The notes below the pieces were generated by a model. That model did no database searches. It saw nothing but the letters and a program-made list of their open reading frames with translations, and had not been told where the DNA came from. A stretch of 64,000 nt of DNA from Neorhodopirellula pilleata. Its GTDB lineage: Bacteria; Planctomycetota; Planctomycetia; Pirellulales; Pirellulaceae. The stretch spans positions 356,205 through 420,204 of the forward strand of contig NZ_SJPM01000003.1 in NCBI RefSeq assembly GCF_007859915.1, read 5' to 3'. Position 1 is the first letter of the stretch; every line of letters begins with the position of its first letter. Below, piece by piece: positions 15,001-27,097 of the stretch. The position numbers and the translations under genes are program-made.

Positions 15001-18000
15001 GGACCTGAGTGACTCGGTGGTTTCGACGGTTTCTGGTGTGGTTGCTTCTGGCGATACAACGGGGCTTGGTTCGGACAACGCGGCACTGCTTGCGATGTTG
15101 ACTTCGACTGCTAATGTGATCGATGGAAGTGAATTGACGGACCAATTGACTTGGAATTTCAATTCGGGCAGCGAAGCGTTTGACTACTTGGCTGTGGGTG
15201 AGTCGTTAACGTTGACTTACACGATCACCGTGACCGATAGCCAAGGGGCGACGGACACGCAAGACGTTGTGATTACGATCAACGGCACCAATGACGCACC
15301 GGTGGTTACGGTTGAAGCTGGAGACAGTGTGGCATCGACGCTAACCGAAACCGACGCAACATTGACCAGCAGCGGGACGTTGACGGTTGAGGATTTGGAT
15401 TTAAGTGACGCGGTAGGTTCGACGGTATCTGGTGTGGTTGCCTCGGGCGATACGACGGGACTGGGATCGGACAACGCGGCATTGTTATCGATGTTGACAT
15501 CGACAGCGAATGTGATTGATGGAACCCAGCTGACGAACACGTTGACATGGAATTTCAATTCGGCCAGCGAGGCGTTTGACTATCTGGCTGTGGGTGAAAC
15601 ACTGACGTTGACTTACACGATCACCGTGACTGATAGCCAGGGTGCGACGGACACTCAGGATGTTGTGATTACGATCAACGGTACGAACGATGACCCAGTG
15701 ATCACGATTGAGGCGGGTGATAGTGCGGCCGAATCGCTGAGCGAGACCAACACGACACTGACCAGTAGCGGTACGTTGTCGGTTGGCGATTGGGACCTGA
15801 GTGACGCGGTTACCTCGACGGTATCGACGGTCGTCGCCTCGGGCGACACGACGGGACTGAGTTCAGACAACGCGGCATTGCTGTCGATGCTGACTTCGAC
15901 CGCGAATGTGATCGACGGCACCGAATTGTCCAACACGCTGACATGGAACTTCAATTCGGCTGGTGAAACGTTCGATTACTTGGCCGTTGGTGAAACACTC
16001 ACGCTGGCTTACGCGATCACCGTCACCGACAGCCAAGGAGCGACGGATACTCAAGATGTAACGATCACGATCATCGGTACGAATGATGATCCGGTGATCA
16101 CAGTGGATGCGGGAGACAGCTCCGCTGGAACACTCATCGAAACAAATTCAACACTCATCAGTTCAGGCACGTTGTCGGTCGGCGACTTGGACTTGAGTGA
16201 TTCGGTCGCATCGACGGTGTCGGCAGTTGTGTCCTCGGGCGACACGACTGGATTGCTTTCCAACAACGCCGCACTGCTCTCGATGTTGACGTCGACCGCC
16301 AACGTGATTGACGGAACCGAACTAACAGACACGCTGACGTGGAGTTTTAATTCCGCCGGTGAAGCGTTCGATTACCTCGCCACCGGCGAGACCTTGACGC
16401 TAACCTACACGATCCAAATAACAGATAGTCAGGGAACCACCGACACGCAAGACGTCGTCGTCACCGTCACCGGGACCGCCGACGCGCCCGTCATCACCGG
16501 GGGACCCGCGACGTCGGCGTTGACCGAAACCGACTCTGGTTTGACCGATAGCGGCTCGTTCAACGTCACCGATCTCGATCGAAGCGATAACGTCTTGGCG
16601 GTGGTCGATTCCGTGGCTGTTTCGGGAACCGGATCAACTAGCGTTCCTGTCACGCTCGACAACGCCACGTTGCAATCGTTCTTGAGTGTCACGCCCACCG
16701 CGATCTTAGACAACACCCAAACAACCAACACCCTGACTTGGAACTTCAACTCCGGCACCGAAGCGTTCGACTTCCTCGCCGAGGGCGAGACACTAGTGTT
16801 GACCTACACCGTCAGTGTCACCGATGACGACGCCACGCCACTGAGTGATACGGAAACCGTCACCGTGACGATCACCGGAACGAATGACCTACCCAACGTG
16901 TTCGTTGATGCCGGTGACAGCGCCGCTGAAACCCTGACCGAAACCGATTCGACGCTGACCAGCAGCGGTACGCTGTCGGTTGGCGATTTGGACCTGAGTG
17001 ACGCGGTTGCTTCGACGGTGTCAGCGGTCGTGGCTTCGGGCGACACGACTGGATTGGGCTCGAGCAATGCGACGTTGTTGTCGATGCTGACTTCGACAGC
17101 GAACGTGATCGACGGTACCCAGTTAGCCAACACGCTAAATTGGAACTTCAACTCCGCCGGCGAAACGTTCGACTATCTCGCTACAGGCGAGACACTCACG
17201 CTGACCTATACGATTCAAGTCACCGATAGTCAGGGAACCACCGACACGGAAGACGTTGTTGTCACCGTGACTGGAACCGCCGACGCCCCCGTCATCACCG
17301 GAGGACCGGCGACTTCGGCGTTGACCGAAGCCGAGGCCGGTTTGATCGATAGTGGCACGTTCAACGTCACCGATCTCGACCAAAGCGACAACGTTCTGGC
17401 GGCGGTCGATTCCGTGGCTGTTTCGGGAACCGGATCAGCTAGCGTTCCGGTCACACTCGATAACGCCATGTTGCAATCGTTCTTGAGCGTCACGCCAACG
17501 GCGATCTTAGACAACACCCAAACGAACAATACCCTGACGTGGAATTTCAACTCCGGCACCGAAACGTTCGAATTCCTCGCTGAGGGCGAGACACTCGTCT
17601 TGACCTACACCGTCAGCGTTACCGATGACGACGGGACGCCGTTGAGCGATACCGAGACGGTGACGGTGACGATCACCGGTACCAACGATTCGCCAAGCGT
17701 GTTCATCGATGCTGGCGATAGCGCCGCCGAAACTCTCGGCGAGAACGGATCGACGCTCAGCACCACCGGCACGCTATCGGTCGCCGACTTGGATCTGACC
17801 GATTCGGTCGGTTCCACCGTCACCGGGGTCGTTACCAGTGGCAACACGACGGGCTTGACCTCCGACAACGCCGCCCTGCTCGCCATGTTCAACTCCACCG
17901 CCAGTGTGCTCGATGCGACCGAAACGATCGATCGACTCACCTGGAGTTTCAACTCCGGCAGTCAAAGGTTCGATTACCTGTCGGCAGGCGAATCATTGAC

Positions 18001-21000
18001 GCTCACCTACACGATCCAGGTCACCGACAGCCAATCCGCCACCGATACTCAAGACGTCGTGATCACCATCACCGGAAGCAATGATGCCCCGGTCATCACC
18101 ATCGAAACTGGCGACGATGCGTCCGCCTCACTCGACGAAACGAATTCAACCCTTTCCAGCACGGGCACACTGACGGTCACCGACGTCAACCTCAGCGACA
18201 CGGTCTCGTCGTCCGTCACCGGAGTGGTGTCCGGCGGAACCACAGCGGGACTGGCCAGCGATAACGCCGCCTTGCTAGCAATGTTCTCCAGCACCCCAAA
18301 CGTCATCGACGGAAATGAAACCAGCAACACGCTCACTTGGAATTTTAATTCCGCCGGTGAAGCGTTCGACTACCTCGCCACCGGCGAGACGTTGACGCTG
18401 ACCTACACGATTCAAGTCACCGATAGCCAGGGAACCACGGATACTCAAGACGTTGTCATTACGATCAACGGAACCGCCGACGCACCCGTCATCACCGGAG
18501 GACCGGCGATTTCGGCGTTGACCGAAACCGATTCTGGCTTGACGGATAGCGGCACGTTCGCCGTCACCGATCTCGATCAAAGCGATAACGCTCTGGCGGC
18601 GGTCGATTCCGTGGCTGTTTCGGGAACCGGATCAGCTAGCGTTCCGGTCACGCTCGACAACGCCACGCTGCAATCGTTCTTGAGCGTCACGCCTACGGCA
18701 ATCTTAGACAACACCCAAACAACCAACACCCTGACTTGGAACTTCAACTCCGGCGCCGAAACGTTCGACTTCCTCGCTGAGGGCGAAACCTTACTGTTGA
18801 CCTATATCGTCAGCGTCACCGATGACGACGGTACGCCACTGAGTGATACGGAAACCGTCACCGTGACGATCACCGGTACGAATGACCTGCCCAACGTGTT
18901 CGTTGATGCCGGAGACAGCGCCGCTGAAACCCTGACCGAAACCGATTCGACGCTGACCAGCAGCGGTACGCTGTCGGTTGGCGATTTGGACCTGAGTGAC
19001 GCGGTTGCTTCGACGGTGTCAACGGTCGTGGCTTCCGGCGACACGTCTGGATTGGGCTCGAGCAATGCGACGTTGTTGTCGATGCTGACTTCGACAGCGA
19101 ACGTGATCGACGGTACCCAGTTAGCCAACACGCTAAATTGGAACTTCAACTCCACCGGTGAAGCATTCGACTACCTCGCCACCGGCGAGACGCTCACGCT
19201 GACCTATACGATCCAGGTCACCGATAGTCAGGGAACAACGGATACTCAAGACGTTGTCATTACGATCAACGGAACCGCCGACGCACCCGCCATCACCGGA
19301 GGACCGGCGACTTCGGCGTTGACCGAAACCGATGCCGGTTTGACCGATAGTGGCACGTTCAACATCACCGATCTCGATCGAAGCGATAACGTCTTGGCGG
19401 CGGTCGATTCCGTGGCTGTTTCGGGAACCGGATCAGCTAGCGTTCCGGTCACAATCGATAATGCCACGCTGCAATCGTTCTTGAGCGTCACGCCCACCGC
19501 GGTCTTAGACAACACCCAAACAACCAACACCCTGACTTGGAACTTCAACTCCGGCGTCGAAGCGTTCGACTTCCTCGCCGAGGGCGAGACACTGCTGTTG
19601 ACCTATACCGTCAGCGTCACCGATGACGACGGTACGCCGCTTTCGGATACCGAATCCGTGACGGTGACGATCACCGGAACGAATGATCTACCCAACGTGT
19701 TCATTGATGCCGGTGACAGCGCCGCTGAAAACCTGACGGAAACGGACTCAACGCTGACCAGCACCGGGACGCTCAGCGTGACGGATCTCGATCTGACTGA
19801 TGTGGTGACCTCCAACGTGACCGGAGCCGTCGCCTCCTCCACCACCAGTGGACTCGGCAGCGACAACGCGGCATTGTTAGCCATGTTCACGGCCACCACC
19901 AACGTCCTTGGTTCCACCGAGACCGGCAACACTCTGACTTGGGGATTCAACTCCGGCGGCGAAACGTTCGACTATCTCGCCACCGGCGAGACCTTGACGC
20001 TAACCTACACGATCCAAATAACCGATAGTCAGGGAACCACCGACACGCAAGACGTCGTCGTCACCGTCACCGGGACCGCCGACGCGCCCGTCATCACCGG
20101 GGGACCCGCAACGTCGGCGTTGACCGAAACCGATGCCGGTTTGACCGATAGTGGCACATTCATTGTCACCGATCTCGATCGAAGCGATAACGTTCTGGCG
20201 GCGGTCGATTCCGTGGCTGTTTCGGGAACCGGATCAGCTAGCGTTCCGGTCACACTCGACAACGCCACGTTGCAATCGTTCTTGAGTGTCACGCCTGCGG
20301 CAATCTTAGATAACACCGAAACGAACAATACCCTGACCTGGAACTTCAACTCGGGAACCGAAGCATTCGATTTCCTCGCCGACGGCGAGACACTCGTCTT
20401 GACCTACACCGTTAGCGTTACCGATGACGACGCCACGCCGTTGAGCGATACCGAGACGGTGACGGTGACAATCACCGGTACCAACGATTCGCCAAGCGTG
20501 TTCATCGATGCTGGCGATAGCGCGGCCGAAACTCTCGGCGAGAACGGATCGACGCTCACCACCACCGGCACGCTATCGGTCGCCGACTTGGATCTGACCG
20601 ATTCGGTCGGTTCCACCGTCACCGGGGTCGTTACCAGTGGCAACACGACGGGCTTGACCTCCGACAACGCCGCCCTGCTCGCTATGTTCAACTCCACCGC
20701 CAGTGTGCTCGATTCGACCGAGACGGGCGATCGACTCACCTGGAGTTTCAACTCCGGCAGTCAAACGTTCAATTACCTGTCGGCGGGTGAATCATTGACG
20801 CTCACCTACACGATCCAGGTCACCGACAGCCAATCCGCCACCGATACTCAAGACGTCGTGATCACCATCACCGGAAGCAATGACGCCCCGGTCATCACCA
20901 TCGAAGCTGGCGACGATGCGTCCGCCTCACTCGACGAAACCGACACGACGCTGACTAGCAGCGGCACACTGACGGTCACCGACGTCAACCTCAGCGACAC

Positions 21001-24000
21001 GGTCTCGTCGTCCGTCATCGGCGTCGTGGCCGGAGGAACCACAACGGGATTGGCCAGCGACAACACCGCCCTGCTAGCGATGTTCTCCAGCACCCCAAAC
21101 GTCATCGACGGAAATGAAACCAGCAACACGCTCACTTGGAATTTTAATTCCGCCGGTGAAGCGTTCGACTACCTCGCCACCGGCGAGACGCTCACGCTGA
21201 CCTACACGATCCAGGTCACCGATAGTCAGGGAACAACGGAAACTCAAGACGTTGTCATTACGATCAACGGAACCGCCGACGCACCCGCCATCACCGGAGG
21301 ACCGGCGTCATCTTCATTGACCGAATCAGATGCAGGTTTGACCGATAGCGGCTCGTTCATCGTCACCGATCTCGACCAAAGCGACAACGTTTTGGCGGCG
21401 GTCGATGCGGTGGCTGTCTCGGGAACTGGGTCAAGCAGCGTTCCCGTCACCCTCGACAACGCGACGCTGCAATCGTTCTTGAGCGTCACGCCTGCGGCGA
21501 TCTTAGATAACACCGAAACAACCAACACCCTGACTTGGAACTTCAACTCCGGCACCGAAGCATTCGACTTCCTCGCCGAGGGCGAGACGTTGGTGTTGAC
21601 CTATACCGTCAGTGTGACCGATGACGACGCCACGCCACTGAGTGATACGGAAATCGTCACCGTGACGATCACCGGTACGAATGACCTACCCAACGTGTTC
21701 ATTGATGCCGGTGACAGCGCCGCTGAAAACCTGACGGAAACGGACTCAACGCTGACCAGCACCGGGACGCTCAGCGTGACGGATCTCGATCTGACTGATG
21801 TGGTGACTTCCACCGTGACCGGAGTCGTCGCCTCCTCCACCACCAGTGGACTCGGCAGCGACAACGCGGCATTGTTAGCCATGTTCACGGCCACCACCAA
21901 CATCATTGATTCCACCGAGACCGGCAACACCCTGACTTGGAACTTCAACTCCGGCGGCGAAGCATTCGACTACCTCGCCACCGGTGAAACGTTGATGTTG
22001 ACCTACACGATTCAGGTCACCGACAGTCAAGGAACCACCGACACGCAAGATGTCGTCATCACCGTCACCGGAACCGCCGACGCGCCCGTCATCACCGGTG
22101 GCCCAGCGTCGTCTTCGTTGATCGAGATCAATGCCGGCTTGACCGATGGCGGTTCGTTCATAGTTACCGATCTTGATCAAAGCGACAGCGTTCTGGCGGC
22201 GGTCGATGCGGTGGCTGTTTCGGGAACCGGATCAGCTAGCGTTCCCTTCACGCTCGACAACGCCACGTTGCAATCGTTCTTGAGCATAACGCCTGCGGCA
22301 ATCTTAGATAACACCGATACCACCAATACGCTGACTTGGAACTTCAACTCCGGCACCGAAGCCTTCGATTTCCTCGCTGACGGTGAGACACTGGTGTTGA
22401 CCTACACGGTCAGCGTCACCGATGACGACGGCATGCCGCTGAGTGATACCGAGACGGTCACGGTCACCATTACGGGAACGAATGACGGGCCGACCGTTTC
22501 GGTACTAGGTAGCGACTCGGCAGCAGAGATGTTGACCGAAACGGACGCGACGCTGACGACTTCGGGAACACTCACCGTTGATGATTCCGACTTAACCGAC
22601 GTGGCCACTTCCAATGTTACTGGTGTTATGGCCAGCGGAACTACCACTGGACTGGGCTCGAACAACACGGAACTGCTGGCGATGCTGACGTCGACTGCGA
22701 ATGTTCTCGATGCAACGGAACTGACGGACACGTTGACTTGGATTTTCGATTCGGCCAGTGAATCGTTTGACTATTTGGCCGTGGGTGAAACGCTGACGCT
22801 CACGTACACGATCACCGTCACCGACAGCCAGGGCGCGAGCGATACGCAGGATGTGGTCATCAACATCAATGGCACCAACGATACGCCAGTGATCACAGTT
22901 GAAGCAGGAGACAGTTCCGCCGGAACACTAATCGAAACTAATTCAACACTCATCAGTTCAGCTACGCTGTCGGTTGGCGACTTGGACTTGAGTGATTCGG
23001 TCGCATCGACGGTTTCGGCGGTTGTGGCCTCGGGCGACACGACTGGATTGCTTTCGAACAACGCCGCATTGCTCTCGATGTTGACGTCGACCACCAACGT
23101 GATTGACGGAACTGAGCTGACAGACACGCTGACGTGGAGTTTTAATTCCGCCGGTGAAGCATTCGACTACCTCGCCACCGGCGAGACGTTGACGCTGACC
23201 TACACGATTCAAGTCACCGACAGTCAAGGAACCACCGACACGCAAGATGTCGTCGTCACCGTCACCGGAACCGCCGACGCGCCCATCATCACCGGTGGCC
23301 CCGCGACTTCGGAGTTGACCGAAACCGATGCCGGTTTGACCGATAGCGGCTCATTCACCGTCACCGATCTTGATCAAAGCGACAACGTTTTGGCGGCGGT
23401 CGATTCGGTGGCTGTTTCGGGAACCGGATCAGCTAGCGTTCCGGTCACACTCGATAATGCCACGCTGCAATCGTTCTTGAGCGTCACGCCCACCGCGGTC
23501 TTAGACAACACCCAAACAACCAACACGCTGACTTGGAACTTCAACTCCGGCACCGAAGCGTTCGACTTCCTCGCCGAGGGCGAGACACTGCTGTTGACCT
23601 ATACCGTCAGCGTCACCGATGACGACGGTACGCCGCTTTCGGATACCGAATCCGTGACGGTGACGATCACCGGTACGAATGATCTACCCAACGTGTTCAT
23701 TGATGCCGGTGACAGCGCCGCTGAAAACCTGACGGAAACGGACTCAACGCTGACCAGCACCGGGACGCTCAGCGTGACGGATCTCGATCTGACTGATGTG
23801 GTGACTTCCACCGTGACCGGAGTCGTCGCCTCCTCCACCACCAGTGGACTCGGCAGCGACAACGCGGCATTGTTAGCCATGTTCACGGCCACCACCAACA
23901 TCATTGATTCCACCGAGACCGGCAACACCCTGGCTTGGGGATTCAACTCGGGCGGCGAAGCATTCGACTACCTCGCCACAGGTGAAACGTTGATGTTGAC

Positions 24001-26485
24001 CTACACGATTCAGGTCACCGACAGTCAAGGGTCCACCGACACGCAAGATGTCGTCATCACCGTGACTGGTACCGCCGACGCGCCCGTCATCACCGGAGGA
24101 CCCGCGACGTCGGCGTTGACCGAAACCGATGCCGGTTTGACCGATAGTAGCTCATTCATCGTCACCGATCTCGATCGAAGCGATAACGTCTTGGCGGCGG
24201 TCGATTCGGTGGCTGTCTCGGGAACTGGGTCAGGCAGCGTTCCGGTCACACTCGACAACGCCACGTTGCAATCGTTCTTGAGCATCACGCCTGCGGCAAT
24301 CTTAGATAACACCGAAACCACCAATACGCTGACTTGGAACTTCAACTCCGGCGTCGAAGCATTCGATTTCCTCGCCGAGGGCGAGACTCTGGTGTTGACC
24401 TACACGGTCAGCGTCACCGATGACGACGGTACACCGCTATCGGATACCGAGACGGTGACGGTGACGATCACCGGCACCAACGACGGACCGGTTGCCGTGG
24501 TCGACACCGCGACCGCTCTCGAAGCGGGTGGTGATGCCAACACGACCCCAGGTATCGATCCGACAGGCAATGTGCTTGACAACGATACCGATCTGGATGT
24601 TACCGATTCCGCCAATGTCGTCGGAGTCGCCCAAGGAATCACCGGGGCGGCAACCGGTTTCGTGGGTGCCCCGGTTGACGGACTCTACGGAAACATCACC
24701 ATCCAAAGCAACGGTTTGTATGCCTACAACGTCGACAACAATCATCCGGATGTCGAGGCACTGCGAACCATCACCGACACCCTCCAAGACGTCTTCACCT
24801 ACACGATCGTCGACGAACAGGGCGCCCAGTCCACCCAACAGATCACCATCACCATCCAAGGCGTCAACGACGATCCGTTCGATCTCACCACGACGGACTT
24901 GACGATCGACGAGAATCTCGCCAACGGACAACTCGTCGGAGTCGTCACACCCAGTGACATTGATGCCGACGAAGATCTTGTCTATCAGTTGACCGATGAC
25001 GCCGACGGGCGATTCGCCATCGACCACTCCGGTAACATCACCGTACTGGATTCCAGCCGACTGGATTTTGAAGATGCCGACGAGCATCAAATCTCCGTGG
25101 AAGTGAGCGACCAATTCGGTGGTCAATACGAAGAAACCTTCACCGTCTACTTGAACGACGTCGATGAATTCGACGTGACCGTGCCGGTCGATGCCGACGT
25201 CAACGCCAACGACGTCAATGAGAATAGTGTCGGGGTCCTCGTCGGCATCACCGTCTCGGCGGTCGATGGCGACGGCACCAACAGTCTGGTCACGTATGCG
25301 TTGACCGACGATGCCGGCGGACGCTTTGCGATCGATCCGAACACCGGCATCGTGACCACACTCGGCGGATTGGATTTCGAAACACAATCCAGCCATCTGA
25401 TCGAGGTGCTCGCGATGTCTCAGGACGGATCGACCAGCACGCAAGTCTTCGCGGTCAACGTTCTCGATGTCAATGAAGCTCCGGTGGCGGTGAATGACGT
25501 CTACGACACGCTAGCGAGCCAATCGAAGTCCTTGACGACACCCGAACCGACGGGCAACGACACCGACGTCGACGGCGACGAGTTGGAAATGGTGATCGTG
25601 ACTCAGCCGTCCAACGGAACGCTGACGATCGCACCCGACGGGTCGTTGATCTACACGCCCAACGCCGGATTCTTTGGAACCGACTCGTTCACCTACCGAG
25701 CCCATGATGGCCTGCTCGATAGCGAGAATATCGCCACGGTCAGCATCGCGGTGCAGGCTGGCAATCCGGGCGGAGGGGGTGGAGGATCGGGCGACGGCGG
25801 CGGAGGATCGGGCGACGGCGGCGGTAACTCCGCTACCGGAGACACCGGTGGTGACAACGGGGATTCATCGGGCAATGACTCCGGCGATTCATCCGGAAGT
25901 GGCGATGAAGGTGCCAACGGCAACGGCGAAAACCTGCCGGGCGGCCAGAGCCAAGAAAGCAGTAGCTCCAATCAAGCGAGAGCGAAATCCCAGCAATCCA
26001 ACCAAGACGGCGATTCGGCCAATGCGGATGGTTCCTTTGGAGCCGATGCAAGCACCCGTGAGTCGAACAACCAGTCCGGTACAAGCCAAGGTTTGGGTCG
26101 TGGCTACCGGTTTGCCAATGGCTCGTTCAGTTTCGATCTCGGCTTCTCGCAACTCGATGTGGGGTCCTCCTTCAGTGACGACCTACTTCGGGCCGACCAA
26201 GACTCGATGTTTGCATGGTATGTTTTTTCGGAGTCCGATGATTTGATCAAGGGTAACGACGATGATCACGAGTTCTTGGTCGGCGGGGTTGGAACGACGT
26301 TGGGCTTGGCATCGATCGGCTATGTGCTTTGGGCACTACGTGGCGGGATGCTCGTGGCGACGATGTACGCCGGCATCCCGAGTTGGCGGATGCTCGATCC
26401 GGCGACGTTGATCAATGCGTATCGTGACGACGGAACCGCCAAAGACCGCGTCGAAGAGTTGCTCGACAAACGCAAGGACGCCTGA
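2..26485 (+). CDS. Giant multi-domain surface/adhesin-like protein, 5' end outside window
   Basis: The frame is open from the first base (the window starts inside a C-type lectin fold, FWIGASD...), so about 8,827 C-terminal residues are present and the true start lies upstream; a TTG at 29 is not a start. Modules by nucleotide position: C-type lectin 2-260, 2320-2750 and 3110-3510; cadherin-like ([20 protein letters not shown] type) at about 270, 2760, 6400, 7290, 8030, 8990, 9840, 24880 and 25200; LamG-like 540-1100, 8320-8960 and 10440-11040; DUF642-like sandwiches 1800-2300 and 7570-8000; RTX nonapeptides ([15 protein letters not shown]) 2980-3090 and 3520-3570; 14 propeller-like DGGFVVVW repeats 3780-6110; seven delta-60 repeats 11160-12340; thrombospondin type 3 Asp-rich repeats 13115-14000; 25 VCBS-like units 14501-24490; a classical VCBS unit 24490-24870; a cadherin-like Ig unit 25490-25760; a Gly/Ser/Asp linker 25770-26090; and one hydrophobic segment near 26270-26390 with a short basic tail. 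This fits an exported, calcium-dependent adhesin held in the membrane by its C terminus. Function is inferred from the modules. Confidence 0.93.
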   Translation, partial: VDFWIGASDLDVEGEWRWEDGDQFWDGTGTDGYSVDGAYTNWFGSEPNDASSNQDAAIIRASHGQWLDASAGNTSYGSVIQWNADAVLDATNALTYSVVSQTVAGAFSIDASTGTITVADGNLLDYETNATHTLTVRVSDGTNTYDEAFTVSLRDLTESNNAPTNLSSGIELNTDGGNDAYLYSSNGHAILGGLDSFTFETAFRGQNQHDYNMLLSYATDIGTNDLVVHVRSNGTLELLIGGYGFQTFSEIDYTTLLDNELHHLAISWESVSGAVAVYVDGELIESRTGYATGGTLRGGSGTGVLVFGQEQDSLLGGFQANQVFSGTLYDVRIWNEVRSEADISLNYQNKFDGGNLPSGLVANWQMDGFNGSNQVVDVVSGNNLSIGNVPSTPLASYTNVVGGASTVGSTILLDSASAPGGYSSQVNSEYFSSLGYTDNYTVSFTLDEANPFNFMIGLGLVDSGTGYADIDHAMYFIQDGRLASYHSGSFGGNHVSSVADGDEFAFYVNGTTLAFQHNGATVHTETITANSDWYLDTSFTSGADVSLSNVRIFHGATENSVLTDSQPIDDLHISENAVAGESVGFVVPTDPDVSNDIVSDGLFTEAGTPTTFTTYNSNGTQAGNTLGDWTVTSGTAAHLNANGVNYAETPLGGNIAHIRDASSIEQTITTEIGREYQVVFAGSGYWTSDSGNATVRLSAAGTMVDLDFGTKPSGWDIATNVLWQNRSMAFTADSTSTTLSFLDVSDAAAQNGLFLADIQVIEIPAAVTTILNNDPTLQYDAATGKFYRFVSTITQPLDAINAATSATLNGVNGQLATIRSAYENELIRSFAQQVGGDVLLGGRDATTEGNWYFLDGSTESEKFSTGSTAEAGYYTNWRAAEPNGSTGENHLAIRPDGEWQDVPDNQSRSYVIEWDASEVLSSFTFSLTDNAGGRFAINPNTGEITYTGTGSLDHESAASHNVTVQVTDAAGNSYSEVMTIAVDNLVGEVLTGTPGNDNIAATATEENTIHGLAGNDTLTGNDGNDIIFGDDTTVADVLLADPTLSYNAVTGKFYKVIDTAATWWDARDAAAAMSVEGISGRLVQITNADENAFVQSLVGSDSVWIGANDTGHQDAFTWTDGSPVTYQNFAAGEPNGTQWEDGVLLSGSTGTWADANDYATQKYVVEFVPLGMNDTITGGQGDDTIEGGVGKDVAIYTGPSSDYTITDNLDGTWTVTDNVSGRDGVDTLSGVEQLRFSDQTFNTTTGEFNAAPTDIELIAPGDDLVAQPPSVLQSYTGQAGWSTATVALADGGYVQLYNDYDLNSGWDTKFQRYDANGDAVGEPQLLDRGVLSGQQYDFDVATLANGSHVVAWRHDNEVYAKTFDSNFETSVAQFRVNTTTAFVQYEPDVAATGDGGFVVVWRTQVDEDSDTNADFNDVRAQKYNSAGVKIGGEIAVESRAGNQYQPAVVGFSDGSFLVTYRQDVAANGDGSGTSVLGQFYNASGTAVGGKFVVNTTTSGSQFEPEAIALGNDHVLITYRMVDGSSNGIYGKILDETGAVIKNEFLINDTTASDQAQTYNYALADGGWVTTYISSDQGSNWRVLATRFDSAGDQVGSEWEIGAYSANYRQTLPSVSQLASGDLVFSWLKGANNSEATATNDVVYRQHLDLNGIATTSLLETEVYLQVSQMNAKSTSLASGGHVVVWNNIGVETGVNGSWGIQAQIFDAAGNAVAAPFSPNPVEAGNQQWPEIAARPGGGFIAVWNSSAGENSDGVRAAIYDADGILVGSEINVNTYTIGSQAVPSVSVAADGSFTVAWRSANQISETSSWDSYLQRFDASGNKVGGEIQINSNVNSEQREPKLATNGDGVTMVAFMDRIGDANGWGVRAKLYDASGNAIGSEFLINSEFQTSDQNEPQISALQDGRFVVVWHSYTADGSRWASMGRIINADGTFASGEILLNQSTPGDQYYPSVTATNNGGFAATWVSSGDGQSYAVWGRTFDASGVATSDEFRVSDIPNGWTNRPDVTQRTDGSLVFTWTAYNPSSGSDVMQRIYTPGLIESTQAGAILGELVATDATVGDSHTFEIIASDTNDFEIVDGRLQVKAGSTFDAENDPPRSITIRTTDSVGNTFDKVFVINPLPVNDAPSSLTFTAATVAENAANGFVVGTAIAADPDSGDTITYSLTNNYNGAFTVDANTGVVTVADSSALDYEAFRTVDIVIRATDAGGLYRQSTYTVALSDLDEAPTSLGTYTIVADYRDDFVDEGALTSGWQYLWNAPDNWAAGVSLGDLNTGEIGNPNNYLALVDAGTDWTPDGDITYSNNGSAAFTRLTSTGGHTGQGSTEYSGIDRYAIAAYTVAESGSYVITNSFLEDVHAGGDGLELFIHVNDNAPILVQSNYITSAGFDIDLGALTAGDTIYIAIGPNSNATNDTFAIDFSIAKLQTASVAENAANGTVVTTIATTDDPDDTHTYSLINNAGGRFAIDATTGEITVANGSLLNYEVTTSHAITVRVTDAANQTYDEVLSIAVADVNEAPSSMVSGIGPNLITNGSFESGSAGWSNANGMEVQVAGTATHTPGNAADGNIYLELDAGVAQIDSIWQDVTTVVGQRYVIEFDHMARPDSPSGTTNQIEIYWDGFLIDTVESTDTTTWTSRSYTVVATSSTSRLTFAEPSSDGVGSYLDNVSLRQALSVTENAFLGTSVGFAYGSDVDAGDTLTYSLTNNAGGRFAINSATGEITVANGSLLDYEASTSHDVVVQASDGSLTYSETLTIELTNVNEAPAIAQLSDDTVAAYDFENGTNSIASGGPALTVNSPVTISGSDGFTTGSNGLLFPTGDVDSTTPPVSIGTIPGVATSNEFSFSAMVRFDTGIGSRSWERIFDFGAGPGTHNVLLARYQTSDDLHLQIQSGSTVVGSITISDALVGIEGQWHQYGVTIDSTGLASLFIDGVVVGTVQATAIPDYSTWTENYIGSSNWSNDRQFQGAMDDIGIFDRALTAAEMASLANTTSPQGFTIDENSANGTVVGTVHGGDPDTGETLTYSLTNNAGGRFAINSTTGEITVANSGNLDFEDFASHTITVQVQDSQGLTYSELVTINLTDVAEAPIGIVVQSPTVLLEDDFSDGSADGWNLPAGWNVVNEEIQSTNNDPRLHARWTDPSALAWTDYSLSVDLNLRDDDGQGVSVRVQDDGNYYRFSVVPSNGSLRVERVVGGDVGTLIASAADVVPNLGTQNGHGTGLINMTVHAVGDQFTVEIDGQAVLTLTDSTFATGSVGLYGFAQDFNSSWDNVKVTAAPVHISENAANGTVVAQATGIDRDAGDSLTYTLTNDAGGRFAIDSSTGQITVADRSLLDYESTTSHSVTVRVTDGGGLTYDEVVTIGVDDGIEVVQTVPGPQTVNEDSVLTFSSGNGNAVSVSDTFAGTEAPLQVRLSVNDGVLNLSGLTGITIVEGSDGSGNVVLNGTESDLNAALEGMTFTPNANFNGNVTLDITTMLLDDVVGHYTFESGTVIGSTVADQSLGAIQQGTLLGDATVVSDGTRGEVLSLDGSGDAVLIPGKFGNPTDITTAAWVNLTSGGPAGAELIALGEDFGVRLNSATGLYVYFWNGSGWEGTSFAVDLMNDGWHHIAATFESATQSLSLYLDGNLVSALTTSGTLTFQGSIPDTYIGRHGDLSNTSIDFGGQIDDVRVYTRSLAADEIAVLANDEVQTSNTVAITVTGLNDAPTFNAHSGVTSFDPAFDFVSGTSTYQLDSGKFIVAGSVDGGAAGHLFALTRYNADGSVDTSFGTNGLVTTDFSGTDDVANAVTVDPLGRIVVVGSTIVGGYHDIAVARYDADGSLDMTFDGDGMAIHNIGFNDIARAVEMDDDGKIVIVAQRGNGGNPDPVVMRLNTDGSLDTSFNGQGWVTDTFGMSAGTSGNQYGWGLAIDSSGKILVSGYGNSGTGDDLLLLRYNTNGTLDTSFGTSGRTAVDLGTASVDIGGKLVLDAQGRILVVGTDTTNNEIAVARLTTAGALDATFGSGGIATTSSLSGSFAGANLTLQNDGKIVVVGTSNNGSDQDFAVLRFNTDGTLDTSFSGDGLATYDGGSNDALAGVFINSSGQITAVGTSNDGSEDRATVIRFHSDGTLDTDFFAPQNSLDGNPTYVEGGAAVVLDADVEIFDQELSSIDDFNGASILLVRNGGANSEDVFSATGLLGALGQAGSLTYSGTTIGSVTTNSSGTLVLTFNASATQSLVNSTLQSIAYSNSSDDPPASVQIDWTFDDGNTGGQGSGGALTANGSTTVNITATNDAPVAIADDSITAVPLQVVNIDVLANDSDVEMDTMSVTHIIDPADVGNPIAAVVDTPITLASGTTVTLKSDGTLDVVVAAGISPTEAFIYEISDGNGGTDRATVTLNVDTDGDGVVNADDIDDDNDGILDSDEANSSHGAVASVVFAGNVTNPEKAIDGLNGFSGGDGGAAQIRDGGELLVTLTNGSSIPAGTVLEITGNKRGFGTLTFTVLESLDGVNFTNSQTITGFTSSLSTKTVTLLGDAKFVKFQTSVVGGGTTTYINLDYVEVLHPDHDADGIIDSLDLDSDNDGITDNVEAQTTAGYIAPTGIDSDGDGLDDAYEGTGNEGLTPVDTDSDGIADYLDADSDNDGIDDIVERGDGAATSITSTTDTDGDGLLDIFEGSNVSDGFDVNDENLDGTDTNFNIAGVPTLNADGSNATPLTTDLYFRDVNDASVVSSLEGPALNYTENDGAVAITSAITISDVDDTNIESAVIAITSNYADGQDVLAFTDQNGIAGSWNSATGELTLTGSATLANYQTALRSITFANTSDNPSTATRTVSFTVSDGEANSITQTRDITITATNDAPVISGGPDAASLTETDAGLSTSGDFTVTDVDQADSVTATVDSVVVTGTGSSSVPATLNNTTLQSFLTVSPTAILDSTEISATLTWNFNSGSEAFDFLADGETLVLTYEVGVTDNAGSPLNDTETVVITITGTNDAPVVTIEAGDSAAETLAETDTTLTSSGTLSVGDLDLSDSVVSTVSGVVASGDTTGLGSDNAALLAMLTSTANVIDGSELTDQLTWNFNSGSEAFDYLAVGESLTLTYTITVTDSQGATDTQDVVITINGTNDAPVVTVEAGDSVASTLTETDATLTSSGTLTVEDLDLSDAVGSTVSGVVASGDTTGLGSDNAALLSMLTSTANVIDGTQLTNTLTWNFNSASEAFDYLAVGETLTLTYTITVTDSQGATDTQDVVITINGTNDDPVITIEAGDSAAESLSETNTTLTSSGTLSVGDWDLSDAVTSTVSTVVASGDTTGLSSDNAALLSMLTSTANVIDGTELSNTLTWNFNSAGETFDYLAVGETLTLAYAITVTDSQGATDTQDVTITIIGTNDDPVITVDAGDSSAGTLIETNSTLISSGTLSVGDLDLSDSVASTVSAVVSSGDTTGLLSNNAALLSMLTSTANVIDGTELTDTLTWSFNSAGEAFDYLATGETLTLTYTIQITDSQGTTDTQDVVVTVTGTADAPVITGGPATSALTETDSGLTDSGSFNVTDLDRSDNVLAVVDSVAVSGTGSTSVPVTLDNATLQSFLSVTPTAILDNTQTTNTLTWNFNSGTEAFDFLAEGETLVLTYTVSVTDDDATPLSDTETVTVTITGTNDLPNVFVDAGDSAAETLTETDSTLTSSGTLSVGDLDLSDAVASTVSAVVASGDTTGLGSSNATLLSMLTSTANVIDGTQLANTLNWNFNSAGETFDYLATGETLTLTYTIQVTDSQGTTDTEDVVVTVTGTADAPVITGGPATSALTEAEAGLIDSGTFNVTDLDQSDNVLAAVDSVAVSGTGSASVPVTLDNAMLQSFLSVTPTAILDNTQTNNTLTWNFNSGTETFEFLAEGETLVLTYTVSVTDDDGTPLSDTETVTVTITGTNDSPSVFIDAGDSAAETLGENGSTLSTTGTLSVADLDLTDSVGSTVTGVVTSGNTTGLTSDNAALLAMFNSTASVLDATETIDRLTWSFNSGSQRFDYLSAGESLTLTYTIQVTDSQSATDTQDVVITITGSNDAPVITIETGDDASASLDETNSTLSSTGTLTVTDVNLSDTVSSSVTGVVSGGTTAGLASDNAALLAMFSSTPNVIDGNETSNTLTWNFNSAGEAFDYLATGETLTLTYTIQVTDSQGTTDTQDVVITINGTADAPVITGGPAISALTETDSGLTDSGTFAVTDLDQSDNALAAVDSVAVSGTGSASVPVTLDNATLQSFLSVTPTAILDNTQTTNTLTWNFNSGAETFDFLAEGETLLLTYIVSVTDDDGTPLSDTETVTVTITGTNDLPNVFVDAGDSAAETLTETDSTLTSSGTLSVGDLDLSDAVASTVSTVVASGDTSGLGSSNATLLSMLTSTANVIDGTQLANTLNWNFNSTGEAFDYLATGETLTLTYTIQVTDSQGTTDTQDVVITINGTADAPAITGGPATSALTETDAGLTDSGTFNITDLDRSDNVLAAVDSVAVSGTGSASVPVTIDNATLQSFLSVTPTAVLDNTQTTNTLTWNFNSGVEAFDFLAEGETLLLTYTVSVTDDDGTPLSDTESVTVTITGTNDLPNVFIDAGDSAAENLTETDSTLTSTGTLSVTDLDLTDVVTSNVTGAVASSTTSGLGSDNAALLAMFTATTNVLGSTETGNTLTWGFNSGGETFDYLATGETLTLTYTIQITDSQGTTDTQDVVVTVTGTADAPVITGGPATSALTETDAGLTDSGTFIVTDLDRSDNVLAAVDSVAVSGTGSASVPVTLDNATLQSFLSVTPAAILDNTETNNTLTWNFNSGTEAFDFLADGETLVLTYTVSVTDDDATPLSDTETVTVTITGTNDSPSVFIDAGDSAAETLGENGSTLTTTGTLSVADLDLTDSVGSTVTGVVTSGNTTGLTSDNAALLAMFNSTASVLDSTETGDRLTWSFNSGSQTFNYLSAGESLTLTYTIQVTDSQSATDTQDVVITITGSNDAPVITIEAGDDASASLDETDTTLTSSGTLTVTDVNLSDTVSSSVIGVVAGGTTTGLASDNTALLAMFSSTPNVIDGNETSNTLTWNFNSAGEAFDYLATGETLTLTYTIQVTDSQGTTETQDVVITINGTADAPAITGGPASSSLTESDAGLTDSGSFIVTDLDQSDNVLAAVDAVAVSGTGSSSVPVTLDNATLQSFLSVTPAAILDNTETTNTLTWNFNSGTEAFDFLAEGETLVLTYTVSVTDDDATPLSDTEIVTVTITGTNDLPNVFIDAGDSAAENLTETDSTLTSTGTLSVTDLDLTDVVTSTVTGVVASSTTSGLGSDNAALLAMFTATTNIIDSTETGNTLTWNFNSGGEAFDYLATGETLMLTYTIQVTDSQGTTDTQDVVITVTGTADAPVITGGPASSSLIEINAGLTDGGSFIVTDLDQSDSVLAAVDAVAVSGTGSASVPFTLDNATLQSFLSITPAAILDNTDTTNTLTWNFNSGTEAFDFLADGETLVLTYTVSVTDDDGMPLSDTETVTVTITGTNDGPTVSVLGSDSAAEMLTETDATLTTSGTLTVDDSDLTDVATSNVTGVMASGTTTGLGSNNTELLAMLTSTANVLDATELTDTLTWIFDSASESFDYLAVGETLTLTYTITVTDSQGASDTQDVVININGTNDTPVITVEAGDSSAGTLIETNSTLISSATLSVGDLDLSDSVASTVSAVVASGDTTGLLSNNAALLSMLTSTTNVIDGTELTDTLTWSFNSAGEAFDYLATGETLTLTYTIQVTDSQGTTDTQDVVVTVTGTADAPIITGGPATSELTETDAGLTDSGSFTVTDLDQSDNVLAAVDSVAVSGTGSASVPVTLDNATLQSFLSVTPTAVLDNTQTTNTLTWNFNSGTEAFDFLAEGETLLLTYTVSVTDDDGTPLSDTESVTVTITGTNDLPNVFIDAGDSAAENLTETDSTLTSTGTLSVTDLDLTDVVTSTVTGVVASSTTSGLGSDNAALLAMFTATTNIIDSTETGNTLAWGFNSGGEAFDYLATGETLMLTYTIQVTDSQGSTDTQDVVITVTGTADAPVITGGPATSALTETDAGLTDSSSFIVTDLDRSDNVLAAVDSVAVSGTGSGSVPVTLDNATLQSFLSITPAAILDNTETTNTLTWNFNSGVEAFDFLAEGETLVLTYTVSVTDDDGTPLSDTETVTVTITGTNDGPVAVVDTATALEAGGDANTTPGIDPTGNVLDNDTDLDVTDSANVVGVAQGITGAATGFVGAPVDGLYGNITIQSNGLYAYNVDNNHPDVEALRTITDTLQDVFTYTIVDEQGAQSTQQITITIQGVNDDPFDLTTTDLTIDENLANGQLVGVVTPSDIDADEDLVYQLTDDADGRFAIDHSGNITVLDSSRLDFEDADEHQISVEVSDQFGGQYEETFTVYLNDVDEFDVTVPVDADVNANDVNENSVGVLVGITVSAVDGDGTNSLVTYALTDDAGGRFAIDPNTGIVTTLGGLDFETQSSHLIEVLAMSQDGSTSTQVFAVNVLDVNEAPVAVNDVYDTLASQSKSLTTPEPTGNDTDVDGDELEMVIVTQPSNGTLTIAPDGSLIYTPNAGFFGTDSFTYRAHDGLLDSENIATVSIAVQAGNPGGGGGGSGDGGGGSGDGGGNSATGDTGGDNGDSSGNDSGDSSGSGDEGANGNGENLPGGQSQESSSSNQARAKSQQSNQDGDSANADGSFGADASTRESNNQSGTSQGLGRGYRFANGSFSFDLGFSQLDVGSSFSDDLLRADQDSMFAWYVFSESDDLIKGNDDDHEFLVGGVGTTLGLASIGYVLWALRGGMLVATMYAGIPSWRMLDPATLINAYRDDGTAKDRVEELLDKRKDA
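14501..24490 (+). repeat. 25 tandem ~400-bp units encoding VCBS-like domains
   Basis: The motif [16 protein letters not shown] recurs at about 14749, 15149, 15549, 15942, 16341, 16739, 17141, 17539, 17941, 18337, 18737, 19139, 19538, 19940, 20339, 20741, 21137, 21536, 21938, 22337, 22739, 23132, 23537, 23939 and 24337, a period near 400 bp (133 residues). Units are of two main kinds: A ([18 protein letters not shown]...) and B ([17 protein letters not shown]...). The order is A B B B B A B A B B A B A B A B B A B A B B A B A. Several multi-unit blocks recur almost unchanged (see findings). Each unit ends in TITGTNDAP or a close variant. Near-identity between distant units makes this region prone to assembly error. 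Confidence 0.95.
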
Positions 26486-26494
26486 AACACGTAG

Positions 26495-26515
26495 GCGAGT
26501 CTCTCCGAGACTCGC
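26495..26515. terminator. Hairpin just after the giant gene, possible terminator
   Basis: GCGAGTCTC and GAGACTCGC form a perfect 9-bp stem with a 3-nt loop, starting 10 nt after the stop codon of the giant gene. No U-run follows, so a Rho-independent role is uncertain. It shares the GTAGGCGA lead-in with the hairpin at 29173, so it may instead belong to a repeat family. Confidence 0.4.
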
Positions 26516-26765
26516 AGTACTTCGAGCGTATCCGAAACCAGGGCTAACGGGCGAACGACCAATCAAGTTTGCAGAATACTTCTTATGGCGGCTACGCCGC
26601 AAACATACAAGCCCGACGCACAAGCGAGTGGAGTCGCTGGTATTGCAAAGTTTGGAGTAGATCCCCTCGCTTACCGGCGTGTTGATTTAGTGCGCTCGTC
26701 AGTTTTTGTGAGCCGATGGCGCTAGCCACGGGTTCCGAATGCTGGCTTATTTGCCGTAATGCCCG

Positions 26766-26951
26766 CGGCTAGCGGGCTGTTGATTTAGTCCTCATCGAAA
26801 CCCGAAGCGTGAGCGAGGGATACATACAAAGGACTTAATGGTGATGAATCCCTGGCTCACGCTTTTTGAAGTTGCACTTTTATCGTAACCCGCTGCGTAA
26901 GCGAGGGATAATTGATATTGACTCATCCCTCGCTTACGCTTCGGGTTACGA
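26766..26951. repeat. Composite nested-palindrome repeat, locus 1
   Basis: A left boundary (GGCTAGCGGGCTGTTGATTT) is followed by a partial hairpin of one type (26795-26865, AACCCGAAGCGTGAGCGAGG...) and then a complete 69-nt hairpin (26883-26951) with 27-nt arms around a 15-nt asymmetric loop. The 69-nt hairpin is the exact reverse complement of 40203-40271. The partial hairpin is related to 54402-54481. Confidence 0.85.
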
Positions 26952-27097
26952 TAAACCAATGCCACAGGCAAAATCGCAACTTAAAAATTCGCGCGTCGGG
27001 CTTGTATCAATTGCCTTAGTAAAGGCACCAAATGCCACGATGACTGATGCAGGTGTCGATGACCAAAGCACAGTGCCAATCGATGGCATAGCCTCGC

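Larger units (their letters stand above)
26486..27097. other. 612-bp intergenic region made largely of palindromic repeats
   Basis: No credible gene is seen; a 128-codon frame at 26866-27252 runs through hairpins and over an opposite-strand gene. The region holds the post-gene hairpin (26495-26515), a GAGCGTATCCGAAA motif at 26524, a CTCGCTTACCGGCGTGTTGATTTAGT segment near 26665 that recurs at 40369, and the composite repeat at 26766-26951. Confidence 0.7.

Noticed and set aside
14501..24490. CRISPR-like regular repetition
   Set aside because: The period is about 400 bp with no short conserved repeat and unique spacers, and it is all within one open frame.
24437..25444. 335-codon minus-strand frame and about twenty 80-118-codon antisense frames along the VCBS-like array
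   Set aside because: They recur at the unit period because the coding units repeat; their Ser/Val-rich translations mirror the sense codons. Not genes.
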